A program made the position numbers and the translations under genes. 64,000 bases of DNA from the NCBI GenBank assembly GCA_963664935.2, contig CAXXSE010000007.1, forward strand, positions 248,001 through 312,000, read 5' to 3'. Below are positions 1 to 8,169 of this stretch, piece after piece. The notes below the pieces were generated by a model. That model did not search any database and was not told the origin of the DNA. It saw only the letters and a program-made list of their open reading frames with translations. Numbering within the stretch: the first letter of the stretch is position 1; each line of letters starts with the position of its first letter. The DNA comes from G963664935 sp963664935. GTDB taxonomy: Bacteria > Pseudomonadota > Gammaproteobacteria > Methylococcales > G963664935.

Positions 1-281
1 GAATCTCCATCGTCTTCGTGTTCCGAATGGCCTTTTTTGGCATCATGATCCCTGTGGTTTTCTCCCTCATGGGTATCGTTGGCGCCCTCGTTAACATCCT
101 CAACGTATGCGGGTTGCTCATTTTTTTCGTTTTGATGTTCCACTTTTTCAGACTGATGTTCCGTCTTTCGCACTGTCTGACCAGCATGCTCCGTTTCGGT
201 GGCTTGCCCATATACCGCAACAAAAGATAGAAGGGCAAGCCCAACTACGGAATTTATAAAACCAGTTACCAAAACTCTCAT
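1..281 (-). CDS. CzcB-like RND efflux adaptor, N-terminal part (runs off window)
   Basis: This frame starts at an ATG at 281 that shares ATGA with the stop of the czcC-like gene, the usual sign of translational coupling. The first 93 residues read as a signal peptide (MRVLVTGF..., hydrophobic core about residues 9-24) followed by a hydrophilic stretch very rich in His, Glu, Asp and Lys (repeated EHQ, HEGENHRDHD and GHSEHEDD). In czc/cus systems the gene after czcC encodes the periplasmic adaptor CzcB, and many CzcB proteins open with a His/Asp-rich metal-binding segment. The assignment rests on gene order and this segment; the lipoyl and barrel domains would lie outside the window. It would link the inner-membrane RND pump to CzcC in the periplasm. 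Confidence 0.7.
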   Translation of the reverse strand, partial: MRVLVTGFINSVVGLALLSFVAVYGQATETEHAGQTVRKTEHQSEKVEHQNEKNEQPAYVEDVNEGANDTHEGENHRDHDAKKGHSEHEDDGD

Positions 282-1717
282 GGATTCGACTCGCTTATCT
301 GTGTAGATTGGATGTTCAATTCGCCACCGATCAACCTTTCGATGGAAACCACCTGTTGATGGAAAGCCGCCAAGGCTTCGACCTGTTCCCGGCGTGTTTG
401 AAATAAGGTGCGTTGCGAATCGAGCAGATCTATTGAACCTATTTTCCCTAGACGATAGGCTTCCGTTGCGGCGTCAAATGCAGCTTTGGCGCTGGGTAGA
501 ACCTCGTTACTTATGGCTTCGATTTCAACAAAGGCCATTTGCAATCGCTGGTAGGCATCAACCAGTTCCGCGCGAACCATGACCATCGCTGCTTTTCGGT
601 TTTGCATCGCCTGTGTCAGACCGATTTCAGCTTCCTGGACCCCGGTCTTTTTATCGTCGAAAACGAATAGGGGTATTGAAAACGAAGCAACGCCGGCAAA
701 ATCATCCTCATCGGCAAAATGCCGGACACCCGCGCTGAGGGTAAGATCGGGAATCGTCTCCGCTTTCGCCAGGTTAAGCGCTTTGCGGCGAAGGCTCATT
801 TCAGCCGCCCAGCGCGCCAGATCGGGATTACCGGACAGCCGGTCCACGAGGCTCGTCAATGAAGGTGGCGTTCTGTTCGTCTTCAAATCGCCTGCCACCG
901 CTTTAAACTGGGGCGTCATACTACCCCAGATTGCCGACAGACCTTGACGCGCGGTAACCAGTTCGCTTCTGATTTTCGCCTCGATCAACCGCGCCCTGGC
1001 AAGCTCGACACGGGATTTACTCTGTTCCAATGGAGAAACTTTGCCAACTCGAACCCGTTCCACTACGGACCGATAGATGGAATTTGCCAACGAGACGATA
1101 TCCTCCGCCAGTTTTAATCGGGTTTGATCCGCGAGTACTTTAACGAAAGCGGCTGTAACATTGGATAAAACATCAAGCCGTTTTGCCTCATAATCCCAAG
1201 CGGCCAGATCGCGCTGGGTATTGGCCAAGGCGCGCCTTTTCATCCGTTTTCCACCGAGTTCAATCAGTTGACTCAGAGCGAGGGTGGTTTCGGTTTGGTC
1301 GAAAGCATTTCGCTCGCCGGAACCGGCAAAATTTTCGAATTCGACACCCATGCCGGGGTTAGGCAACAATCCGGCCCGAAGGGTCCGCGCTTCGCTCGCC
1401 CTGACCTCCCACGCGAAGGATGCGAGCTCCGGGTTGTGTAACAGTGCAAGGGAAAGAGCTTCCGATAGGGATAAAACACCCTGAGGTTCTTTAATCCCTC
1501 TCGATTTGTTAGGTATTTCAATGGGTGGCGGGACAGCATAGTCCACATCGCTTGTTTCGGCGTTGGCGTAGCCGGGAAACTGACAGATCAGCCAAAGAAA
1601 TGTAATCGATAATATCTTGGAAAAAACGATCCAAATGGTATCGATGGCGCGGTATCCGGCAGCATGAAGTGAAATAGGCGCTTTCTTCCGCCATCGATAA
1701 GAGTTTAGAGGGATCAC
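278..1717 (-). CDS. czcC: CzcC/TolC-family outer membrane efflux protein
   Basis: This is a 479-residue TolC-fold outer membrane factor of the CzcC branch. An N-terminal extension leads into a hydrophobic signal core (about residues 29-46) with likely cleavage after ANA at 53. Two OEP repeats follow: the first opens with SLSEALSLALLHNPELA and contains LSQLIELGGKRMKRRALA, a stretch typical of CzcC/CnrC proteins; the second ends in SIDLLDSQRTLFQTR. The protein would form the trimeric exit duct of a tripartite divalent-cation (Co/Zn/Cd) or Cu/Ag efflux pump. It overlaps the downstream adaptor gene by 4 nt (ATGA), and a czcI-like gene lies about 270 bp upstream on the same strand. The metal cannot be read from this subunit alone. 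Confidence 0.88.
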   Translation of the reverse strand: MIPLNSYRWRKKAPISLHAAGYRAIDTIWIVFSKILSITFLWLICQFPGYANAETSDVDYAVPPPIEIPNKSRGIKEPQGVLSLSEALSLALLHNPELASFAWEVRASEARTLRAGLLPNPGMGVEFENFAGSGERNAFDQTETTLALSQLIELGGKRMKRRALANTQRDLAAWDYEAKRLDVLSNVTAAFVKVLADQTRLKLAEDIVSLANSIYRSVVERVRVGKVSPLEQSKSRVELARARLIEAKIRSELVTARQGLSAIWGSMTPQFKAVAGDLKTNRTPPSLTSLVDRLSGNPDLARWAAEMSLRRKALNLAKAETIPDLTLSAGVRHFADEDDFAGVASFSIPLFVFDDKKTGVQEAEIGLTQAMQNRKAAMVMVRAELVDAYQRLQMAFVEIEAISNEVLPSAKAAFDAATEAYRLGKIGSIDLLDSQRTLFQTRREQVEALAAFHQQVVSIERLIGGELNIQSTQISESNP

Positions 1718-1986
1718 AAAACCTCCCAGCGTGTTTTCGGTTTACAATTTCCCAGACGAAACCTGGGCTTTGATGGGATAGAAGGAGTCTTGTCCGACGT
1801 GGAAAGATGCGTCCGCAAACAATATAAGGGACGAATTTCGTTATTCCGTAGAGGCTATAGCCAAGTGATACGCTGGCGTAAATCATCAAAAAGACGAATT
1901 ACGACTACTTTTATTGGATTGCTAACGCAAACACCAATGCTTGGTAAACGTCTAGCGGAATCGCACAGACTCCTAGAATTGCCGTG

Positions 1987-2331
1987 CTATGCGATTGGAG
2001 GGCGCTGCTTGGGAGGTGTTGTATGCGAGGACCAGCCAGAAATTTCACAAGTTCGGCGCGTCGTCCGGCAATCGAGCCGCGCACTCGTTAACCGCGAGAT
2101 TATCAAAGCTTGGCCCATATGCCCGCCATGATCATAGCTGCATACCTCACAATGTCCCGCTTCTGTATTAAAATTCGCTACCAGATCCGAATCCGATATC
2201 TCAATTTGGGCGGAGAAAATCGGATGCGGTTGGTTGCGATCAGCCACGGCCACATCATGAATGTCCGTGACCAACCACGTAGACATCCAAAGGGTACAAA
2301 GGGCTAACAGACATGAAATGAATTTCCGCAT
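1987..2331 (-). CDS. Small exported Cys/His-rich protein, CzcI-like
   Basis: Starting at MRKFISCLLALC, this is a protein of about 114 residues with a signal peptide and a mature part carrying HCEVCSYDHGGHMGQ and a proline-rich end (PPKQRPP). This plan (short secreted protein, His-Cys-x2-Cys-plus-His motif, RPP near the end) matches CzcI/DUF2946-type proteins that sit first in czc and cop operons and modulate metal response. That is inference from architecture and position upstream of czcC. A start six codons upstream is possible, but that ATG lies at the very edge of the inserted IS, so the internal ATG at 2331 is preferred. No good Shine-Dalgarno is visible, and the native promoter has been separated from the gene by the IS at 2350. 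Confidence 0.5.
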   Translation of the reverse strand: MRKFISCLLALCTLWMSTWLVTDIHDVAVADRNQPHPIFSAQIEISDSDLVANFNTEAGHCEVCSYDHGGHMGQALIISRLTSARLDCRTTRRTCEISGWSSHTTPPKQRPPIA

Positions 2332-2349
2332 ACGAACGGATCTTATCAT

Positions 2350-4149
2350 CTCGGCAGTCGTGAGTTAACAGCGAGAAAAGCGGGGCAAAACTACCCTCTC
2401 CATCGTAGTATGTTTGATGAAAAATTTTGAAGATCGCAGAGAATTAGAGCATAGAACGCCTCATTCAGTTTAATCGTCATCTATTTCATCGGAAACAGCC
2501 ATCAAGCGGGCACGGATCTGTTGAATCATGCCATTTTCCTCAAGTCGAAAGAATTGTTTGAGGAACAATGGCGCTAAAATTTGCTTGACGGTTTTCTCCG
2601 ATGGCAAATCACGCGATTGAGTGCGAAGATAAAGCGAGTGCTCAGACCAAATCGTATCTTGATACTGGAGCGCAATCAATTGCATTAACCCCAAGGCAAT
2701 GGAGGCACAGAGCACGAAGATTTCATAGGCTCGCCAGCACGCTTGAACGGTATGAATATCCTGGGGCTGTGGGGCTTTGAGAAGACGATTGGAAAAGGGG
2801 CGTCTAGAATGTTTTGGCAATTTTTTAGTCCAAAAACGAAATTTAAAGGCGCCGATCACATGCTTTAACATCGCGAACATGATTTCAATGCGGGTTCTAG
2901 CACAATACAGTTCAACGGCATCAATGGCTGACAGCGTTAAATCGGAACTCATTAGAACCATTGGGCCTTTTGAGGTGACGGCGAGAATAAATAACACCTG
3001 ATCAGCGATGGGCCGCCATAACAGTGTAAGCGTCATAACCCGGATGGATTCGGTTTTACCGTAGACTTGACAGGTCACCGTCTCAAACAAATGAAGGTGG
3101 TCGAAGCATTCTCTTAAACACACTTTCTCGCCATAGAGCGGCTGAGGTCCGGGTCGAGAGGCGGGTTTCGGTGGCGCGGGGAAATAACCCACATAGCTAT
3201 TCTTGGCTTTGACCAGCACCTCAACCCACCGCGCCTGATGCTGGATTGAATAATAGTGGCAAGCTCGAAATACGCCCCCGGTTGAAAAAAAGGCATCCAA
3301 CACCAAATAACACAGACAGTGATTCGTCACCGCAAAATGAATCGCCATGGCCACCAAGCGGTCGGTGAGCTTGATCCGACATGGATTATCGCGCTCGTCG
3401 TTCAACCCTAAATGAGCCCATCCCTGATGAATTTGAAGCTGCAAAGGACAACAAAAACAAGCGGATAACGACCCGATCAAGATGCCAATGCTGCCCCAAC
3501 ATTGGGCCCGAAAATAGCCGGGTTTCGTTTGCGTCTCCGATGACTCGTGCATCGATACCACGCCGGGCATCTTGCGTCCATCTTTGATCACCGCGGTATG
3601 GTCACCCAGAAGTATCGCTCGTCCAGCTACTTCAACGGATTTTCCTTGGCGATTCACAAAATCTTGCCAAGCATCGAGCAACGCCCCATAGACATACGCT
3701 TTGGATCTAAAAAAACGGAGCAAGCGGTAATAACCAAGTTCATCTAATAGCCAGAAACGACACAACGACGTCACGCCGATCATTTCTCCTGCCCCCATAA
3801 ATCCAATCACAATGGCGCAGAACAACAACCAAGTACTCGATCTGGAAAAAACGCTTTGAAAGCTTTCTAAACTCTGAGAAATATACTGTTGCACGGGGTC
3901 TCCTCCTTCCATCTGTACTTCTACAAAGAAAAGAAGGATCCGTGTTTTTTTAGCAAATGTCTAGTCGTAATTATCGATTTCTATTTTCTACACTACTCAT
4001 CTTTTATGAACACCAGTGGGCAATCTTAAAGCGCAGAGCTATCAATGGGTGATAAGACTTTCTTCCGTTGGTCGAGGTGACACATCGAAAAAATGAATTC
4101 AGGGCCTGAATAGTTACGTCAAATCGGATAGAACTCGTGACTGACGAGT
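2350..4149 (-). mobile_element. IS4-family insertion sequence, copy A
   Basis: About 1.8 kb element. The ends are related inverted repeats: the transposase-distal end reads CTCGGCAGTCGTGAGTT and the transposase-proximal end reads ACTCGTCAGTCACGAGTT. The insertion is bounded by a direct repeat of about 7 bp (ATGATAA on the element strand), so it has its own target duplication. It is the inverted twin of copy B at 4953-6752. Confidence 0.9.
2470..3912 (-). CDS. IS4-family DDE transposase (copy A)
   Basis: This 480-residue transposase has D104 (in LLGDHTAV), D206 (in LVLDAFFS) and a perfect IS4 YREK signature, Y-x2-R-x3-E-x6-K, at Y336, R339, E343 and K350. It is expected to cut and rejoin the element ends. 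The start at 3912 follows a strong Shine-Dalgarno (GGAGGAG). The protein is identical to that of copy B, so both copies look intact and recently active. It differs from copy C over the first ~70 residues. The family placement rests on the YREK signature; the exact IS name is not recognised. Confidence 0.88.
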   Translation of the reverse strand: MEGGDPVQQYISQSLESFQSVFSRSSTWLLFCAIVIGFMGAGEMIGVTSLCRFWLLDELGYYRLLRFFRSKAYVYGALLDAWQDFVNRQGKSVEVAGRAILLGDHTAVIKDGRKMPGVVSMHESSETQTKPGYFRAQCWGSIGILIGSLSACFCCPLQLQIHQGWAHLGLNDERDNPCRIKLTDRLVAMAIHFAVTNHCLCYLVLDAFFSTGGVFRACHYYSIQHQARWVEVLVKAKNSYVGYFPAPPKPASRPGPQPLYGEKVCLRECFDHLHLFETVTCQVYGKTESIRVMTLTLLWRPIADQVLFILAVTSKGPMVLMSSDLTLSAIDAVELYCARTRIEIMFAMLKHVIGAFKFRFWTKKLPKHSRRPFSNRLLKAPQPQDIHTVQACWRAYEIFVLCASIALGLMQLIALQYQDTIWSEHSLYLRTQSRDLPSEKTVKQILAPLFLKQFFRLEENGMIQQIRARLMAVSDEIDDD

Positions 4150-4474
4150 TATCATTAGCGATAGAAAAATCAAGGAAGATTAAGGTTTACTCATCACTCA
4201 ACGTCTGATCCTTCAGCCCCGTTTCGAATTCGATGTTGCGATATAAGACGAGGAGGAATTCAGCGTTGGCGATGGTTTCAACGATGTCGAACTCGGCTTG
4301 TGACTACGTTACTGGCTTATGAGATCCCCTGATTGCTGACCGTTGATACAAAGAAGTTTTAGTAGTTTGTGGGAACGAACAGAATTGAGTCAGTCGATAA
4401 AACCGAGATAAACACAGAAAATGCCGGATACCAAGACCTGACACTACTATTTGCGAAATCGAACATACGAATGT

Positions 4475-4870
4475 GATGAGATACTGGACCTTTCAGCTAT
4501 GCCGTCGGTGATGTTTACCGATCCCCAGGTGGCAACCATCGGCTTGAGTGAGTCCGAAGCCCATGCACGGCAAATCAAAACGGAAAGTCGGACCTTGGAC
4601 AATGTACCTCGGGAACTCGTGAATTTCGAAACACGCGGCTTCGTAAAACTGGTAATGGAAGCCGAAATCGGCCGCTTTATCGGTGCGGAAATTGTGGCCT
4701 GCGAGGCGGACTAAATGATTCAGACAGCGACCCTGGCGATCCGAAATCGGATGACGGTCGATGAATTAGCCGGTCAGCTGTTCCCCTATCTGACCATGGT
4801 AGAAGGACTTAAATTGTGAGCCCAAACCTTCTCCAAAGATGTTAAGCAATTGTCTTGCTGTGTGGATTAA
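4475..4870 (+). pseudogene. merA: Mercuric reductase MerA, C-terminal remnant
   Basis: The frame reads LSAMPSVMFTDPQVATIGLS, then SRTLDNVPRELVNF, RGFVKLV, GRFIGAEIVA, IQTATLAIRNRMTVDELAGQ, LFPYLTMVEGLKL and ends QTFSKDVKQLSCCVD. This is the dimerisation domain and the C-terminal vicinal Cys-Cys pair of MerA, which binds Hg(II) for reduction to Hg(0). Two in-frame stops interrupt it, TAA at 4712 (where MerA has Glu) and TGA at 4817 (where MerA has Ala). Everything upstream of about residue 400 of a normal MerA is gone. The fragment is stranded between two inverted IS copies and next to the czc operon, so it is probably a relic of a metal-resistance island. Confidence 0.85.
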
Positions 4871-4952
4871 TATTTGGAGGCTGCCCGGCTACGAGAACCG
4901 CGAATGGCACAATGAAATGATAAACCTTATAAGTCATTTGACTAATTAAGGG

Positions 4953-6752
4953 ACTCGTCAGTCACGAGTTCTATCCGATTTGACGTAACTATTCAGGCCC
5001 TGAATTCATTTTTTCGATGTGTCACCTCGACCAACGGAAGAAAGTCTTATCACCCATTGATAGCTCTGCGCTTTAAGATTGCCCACTGGTGTTCATAAAA
5101 GATGAGTAGTGTAGAAAATAGAAATCGATAATTACGACTAGACATTTGCTAAAAAAACACGGATCCTTCTTTTCTTTGTAGAAGTACAGATGGAAGGAGG
5201 AGACCCCGTGCAACAGTATATTTCTCAGAGTTTAGAAAGCTTTCAAAGCGTTTTTTCCAGATCGAGTACTTGGTTGTTGTTCTGCGCCATTGTGATTGGA
5301 TTTATGGGGGCAGGAGAAATGATCGGCGTGACGTCGTTGTGTCGTTTCTGGCTATTAGATGAACTTGGTTATTACCGCTTGCTCCGTTTTTTTAGATCCA
5401 AAGCGTATGTCTATGGGGCGTTGCTCGATGCTTGGCAAGATTTTGTGAATCGCCAAGGAAAATCCGTTGAAGTAGCTGGACGAGCGATACTTCTGGGTGA
5501 CCATACCGCGGTGATCAAAGATGGACGCAAGATGCCCGGCGTGGTATCGATGCACGAGTCATCGGAGACGCAAACGAAACCCGGCTATTTTCGGGCCCAA
5601 TGTTGGGGCAGCATTGGCATCTTGATCGGGTCGTTATCCGCTTGTTTTTGTTGTCCTTTGCAGCTTCAAATTCATCAGGGATGGGCTCATTTAGGGTTGA
5701 ACGACGAGCGCGATAATCCATGTCGGATCAAGCTCACCGACCGCTTGGTGGCCATGGCGATTCATTTTGCGGTGACGAATCACTGTCTGTGTTATTTGGT
5801 GTTGGATGCCTTTTTTTCAACCGGGGGCGTATTTCGAGCTTGCCACTATTATTCAATCCAGCATCAGGCGCGGTGGGTTGAGGTGCTGGTCAAAGCCAAG
5901 AATAGCTATGTGGGTTATTTCCCCGCGCCACCGAAACCCGCCTCTCGACCCGGACCTCAGCCGCTCTATGGCGAGAAAGTGTGTTTAAGAGAATGCTTCG
6001 ACCACCTTCATTTGTTTGAGACGGTGACCTGTCAAGTCTACGGTAAAACCGAATCCATCCGGGTTATGACGCTTACACTGTTATGGCGGCCCATCGCTGA
6101 TCAGGTGTTATTTATTCTCGCCGTCACCTCAAAAGGCCCAATGGTTCTAATGAGTTCCGATTTAACGCTGTCAGCCATTGATGCCGTTGAACTGTATTGT
6201 GCTAGAACCCGCATTGAAATCATGTTCGCGATGTTAAAGCATGTGATCGGCGCCTTTAAATTTCGTTTTTGGACTAAAAAATTGCCAAAACATTCTAGAC
6301 GCCCCTTTTCCAATCGTCTTCTCAAAGCCCCACAGCCCCAGGATATTCATACCGTTCAAGCGTGCTGGCGAGCCTATGAAATCTTCGTGCTCTGTGCCTC
6401 CATTGCCTTGGGGTTAATGCAATTGATTGCGCTCCAGTATCAAGATACGATTTGGTCTGAGCACTCGCTTTATCTTCGCACTCAATCGCGTGATTTGCCA
6501 TCGGAGAAAACCGTCAAGCAAATTTTAGCGCCATTGTTCCTCAAACAATTCTTTCGACTTGAGGAAAATGGCATGATTCAACAGATCCGTGCCCGCTTGA
6601 TGGCTGTTTCCGATGAAATAGATGACGATTAAACTGAATGAGGCGTTCTATGCTCTAATTCTCTGCGATCTTCAAAATTTTTCATCAAACATACTACGAT
6701 GGAGAGGGTGGTTTTGCCCCGCTTTTCTCGCTGTTAACTCACGACTGCCGAG
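4953..6752 (+). mobile_element. IS4-family insertion sequence, copy B
   Basis: Inverted copy of the element at 2350-4149. Its left end is ACTCGTCAGTCACGAGTT and its right end, read inward, is CTCGGCAGTCGTGAGTT. It is flanked by direct repeats of 7-8 bp (TTAAGGG on both sides). Because copies A and B carry different target duplications they inserted independently, although together they could now act as a composite transposon carrying the merA remnant. Confidence 0.9.
5190..6632 (+). CDS. IS4-family DDE transposase (copy B)
   Basis: 480 residues, identical in sequence to the copy A transposase, with the same catalytic D104, D206 and E343 and the YREK signature. The start is preceded by GGAGGAG. 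The identity of two full-length copies less than 1 kb apart implies very recent transposition, or ongoing gene conversion between them. It is the most likely active mobile gene in the window. Confidence 0.88.
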   Translation: MEGGDPVQQYISQSLESFQSVFSRSSTWLLFCAIVIGFMGAGEMIGVTSLCRFWLLDELGYYRLLRFFRSKAYVYGALLDAWQDFVNRQGKSVEVAGRAILLGDHTAVIKDGRKMPGVVSMHESSETQTKPGYFRAQCWGSIGILIGSLSACFCCPLQLQIHQGWAHLGLNDERDNPCRIKLTDRLVAMAIHFAVTNHCLCYLVLDAFFSTGGVFRACHYYSIQHQARWVEVLVKAKNSYVGYFPAPPKPASRPGPQPLYGEKVCLRECFDHLHLFETVTCQVYGKTESIRVMTLTLLWRPIADQVLFILAVTSKGPMVLMSSDLTLSAIDAVELYCARTRIEIMFAMLKHVIGAFKFRFWTKKLPKHSRRPFSNRLLKAPQPQDIHTVQACWRAYEIFVLCASIALGLMQLIALQYQDTIWSEHSLYLRTQSRDLPSEKTVKQILAPLFLKQFFRLEENGMIQQIRARLMAVSDEIDDD

Positions 6753-7079
6753 TTAAGGGAGATCTTAATAAAGTTTATTCAGAAGTGGGCTCCTCCGATG
6801 ATTGGACCGTCCAATCATCGGAGGAGCCCACTTCTCAACGCTTTAGCAAAGCGGGAGAATTCTATGCTTGATCGAGTCTAAATCTGTTTCGTAAAATCGA
6901 CACGACAACCACTGATGTGTCGGCCACCCTGCGTTCGTGCCGCTTCGCCATACCATCGCAAGCTCGATACTGGCTACGCGGCACGCCCTCAAACGGCTGG
7001 AGGGCGTGTCGGATGTAATTTCAATTCCCGCTGGCACTCCGCAAGTCGGGTATCCGAAATTACCTACGTCTACCGGGAA
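6753..7079. other. Intergenic, palindrome plus low-information sequence
   Basis: Apart from the palindrome at 6781-6835, I see no convincing gene here. A 64-codon minus-strand frame (6843-7037) has no recognisable motif. The stretch around 6980-7060 contains small inverted repeats (GCACGCCCTC / GAGGGCGTG) and looks like repeat-element debris. Confidence 0.4.
6781..6835. repeat. 27-bp perfect palindrome
   Basis: Two 27-bp arms, starting AGAAGTGGGCTCCTCC, are exact reverse complements around one central base. The hairpin would be 27 bp long with essentially no loop. It lies 29 bp beyond the right end of IS copy B, between the IS and the motA-like gene. No T-run follows on either strand, so it is not a standard terminator. 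Confidence 0.85.
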
Positions 7080-8120
7080 CTACCAGGCTTCGGCTTCGCT
7101 CTCCATGACTGGGAGCGGTGATTTATCTTTCTTATCCCCTTTCCTTCGGTCCTGTCTGATGGCGCTGAGCTCTTTTTCGTGATTAAAGAGTATTTCCAGG
7201 CTGACTTTATACTTATCAAACGCCTGTTGGTATCGGGCCTTATCCGGAAACAACGTGTTTATGTAATCCATAAGCAATGAGACCGGAAGACCAACCAACG
7301 AGCTGATAATCGCCACGGCGGCGCCCGATTTAATATCGCCACCCTGAGCTAAGGCCAGATAAAAGCCCGCAAATGTACCAATGATGCCAAACAGAATGAT
7401 CATAAAAGGCGCCCGGTTCAGTATGCCAGCAATATCCTCCGAGTCAAAAAATTTATAGATTTTCGCAAAATACGGATTATTATCCAGTGCGATACGGGTA
7501 ATGATTTCATAATCCGGTGTACGACCGTAACTTTGCTCTTTAACTTCACTGGTGGTTAAGTCGATAATAGCCGCAATACCATTTTCAATTTCAAACACTC
7601 CACCCAGTAGTGCGGGAGATTTTTTTTCGACAAGACCTTTTTCCACCAGGTTATCCTGGGTTTTTTCTAACAAGACGTTGGCTTTACCGTCGAGGTGGCG
7701 TGCTTCGAGCTTGAGTTTTTCGGCTTCTTGAATCTTAGCGCGCAACTTGTCCAGATAAGGATCCTTTCCCGTATAAAGTGAAACGGGAATTTTGAGCTCG
7801 GCAGTCTTCAGCGTGGGGTCAAAGTTGGCCGCAAGGGCGACCTCAGCCTGTTCCCTTACGCTTTTATAATAGTTCAAGTCCGAAGGTGATGTTTGAACTT
7901 TTTTATATTCAAAAACAGTATAATAGAAGGCAATGGCGTATCTATTTACCGCCGCTATTTTGTAGTGTAAACCAAATTTGAAAATCGAAAACAAACAGAA
8001 ACAGGTTAATATACCACCGATAAATGTCTGTCCGATTATCTGGTTGGTCAGTGTAGCTTCAAAATAAAACCCAAAATATGTTATTGCCGCTACAATTGCC
8101 ACGAATATATATTTAAACAT
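7080..8120 (-). CDS. MotA/TolQ/ExbB-like ion-channel subunit of a two-gene motor
   Basis: This 346-residue membrane protein has four helices in MotA arrangement: two near the N-terminus (about 4-22 and 29-50), a long charged cytoplasmic segment (60-235, part coiled coil), then TM3 (237-258, with FGIIGTFAGFYLAL) and TM4 (265-290, SGAAVAIISSLVGLPVSLL), and a basic/acidic tail. TM3-TM4 matches the TolQ/ExbB/MotA/ZorA proton-channel core, where the Gly-rich GTF motif packs against the partner helix. It would form the pentameric ring around the MotB-like dimer encoded 49 bp upstream. Spacing, strand and a purine-rich RBS (AAGGGG) indicate one transcription unit. No flagellar, tol or zorCD genes are nearby, so the load driven by the motor is unknown. 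Confidence 0.75.
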   Translation of the reverse strand: MFKYIFVAIVAAITYFGFYFEATLTNQIIGQTFIGGILTCFCLFSIFKFGLHYKIAAVNRYAIAFYYTVFEYKKVQTSPSDLNYYKSVREQAEVALAANFDPTLKTAELKIPVSLYTGKDPYLDKLRAKIQEAEKLKLEARHLDGKANVLLEKTQDNLVEKGLVEKKSPALLGGVFEIENGIAAIIDLTTSEVKEQSYGRTPDYEIITRIALDNNPYFAKIYKFFDSEDIAGILNRAPFMIILFGIIGTFAGFYLALAQGGDIKSGAAVAIISSLVGLPVSLLMDYINTLFPDKARYQQAFDKYKVSLEILFNHEKELSAIRQDRRKGDKKDKSPLPVMESEAEAW

Positions 8121-8169
8121 TTTAACCCCTTAACCCCGTAGTCTAAAAATGTGCATCAAAATAGATCAG

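Noticed and set aside
18..230. A 70-codon plus-strand frame with hydrophobic content
   Set aside because: The opposite strand holds the coupled CzcB-like start with a signal peptide and His-rich segment; the plus frame is its shadow.
2350..6752. Single composite transposon event for IS copies A and B
   Set aside because: Each copy has its own target duplication (ATGATAA and TTAAGGG), so they inserted separately.
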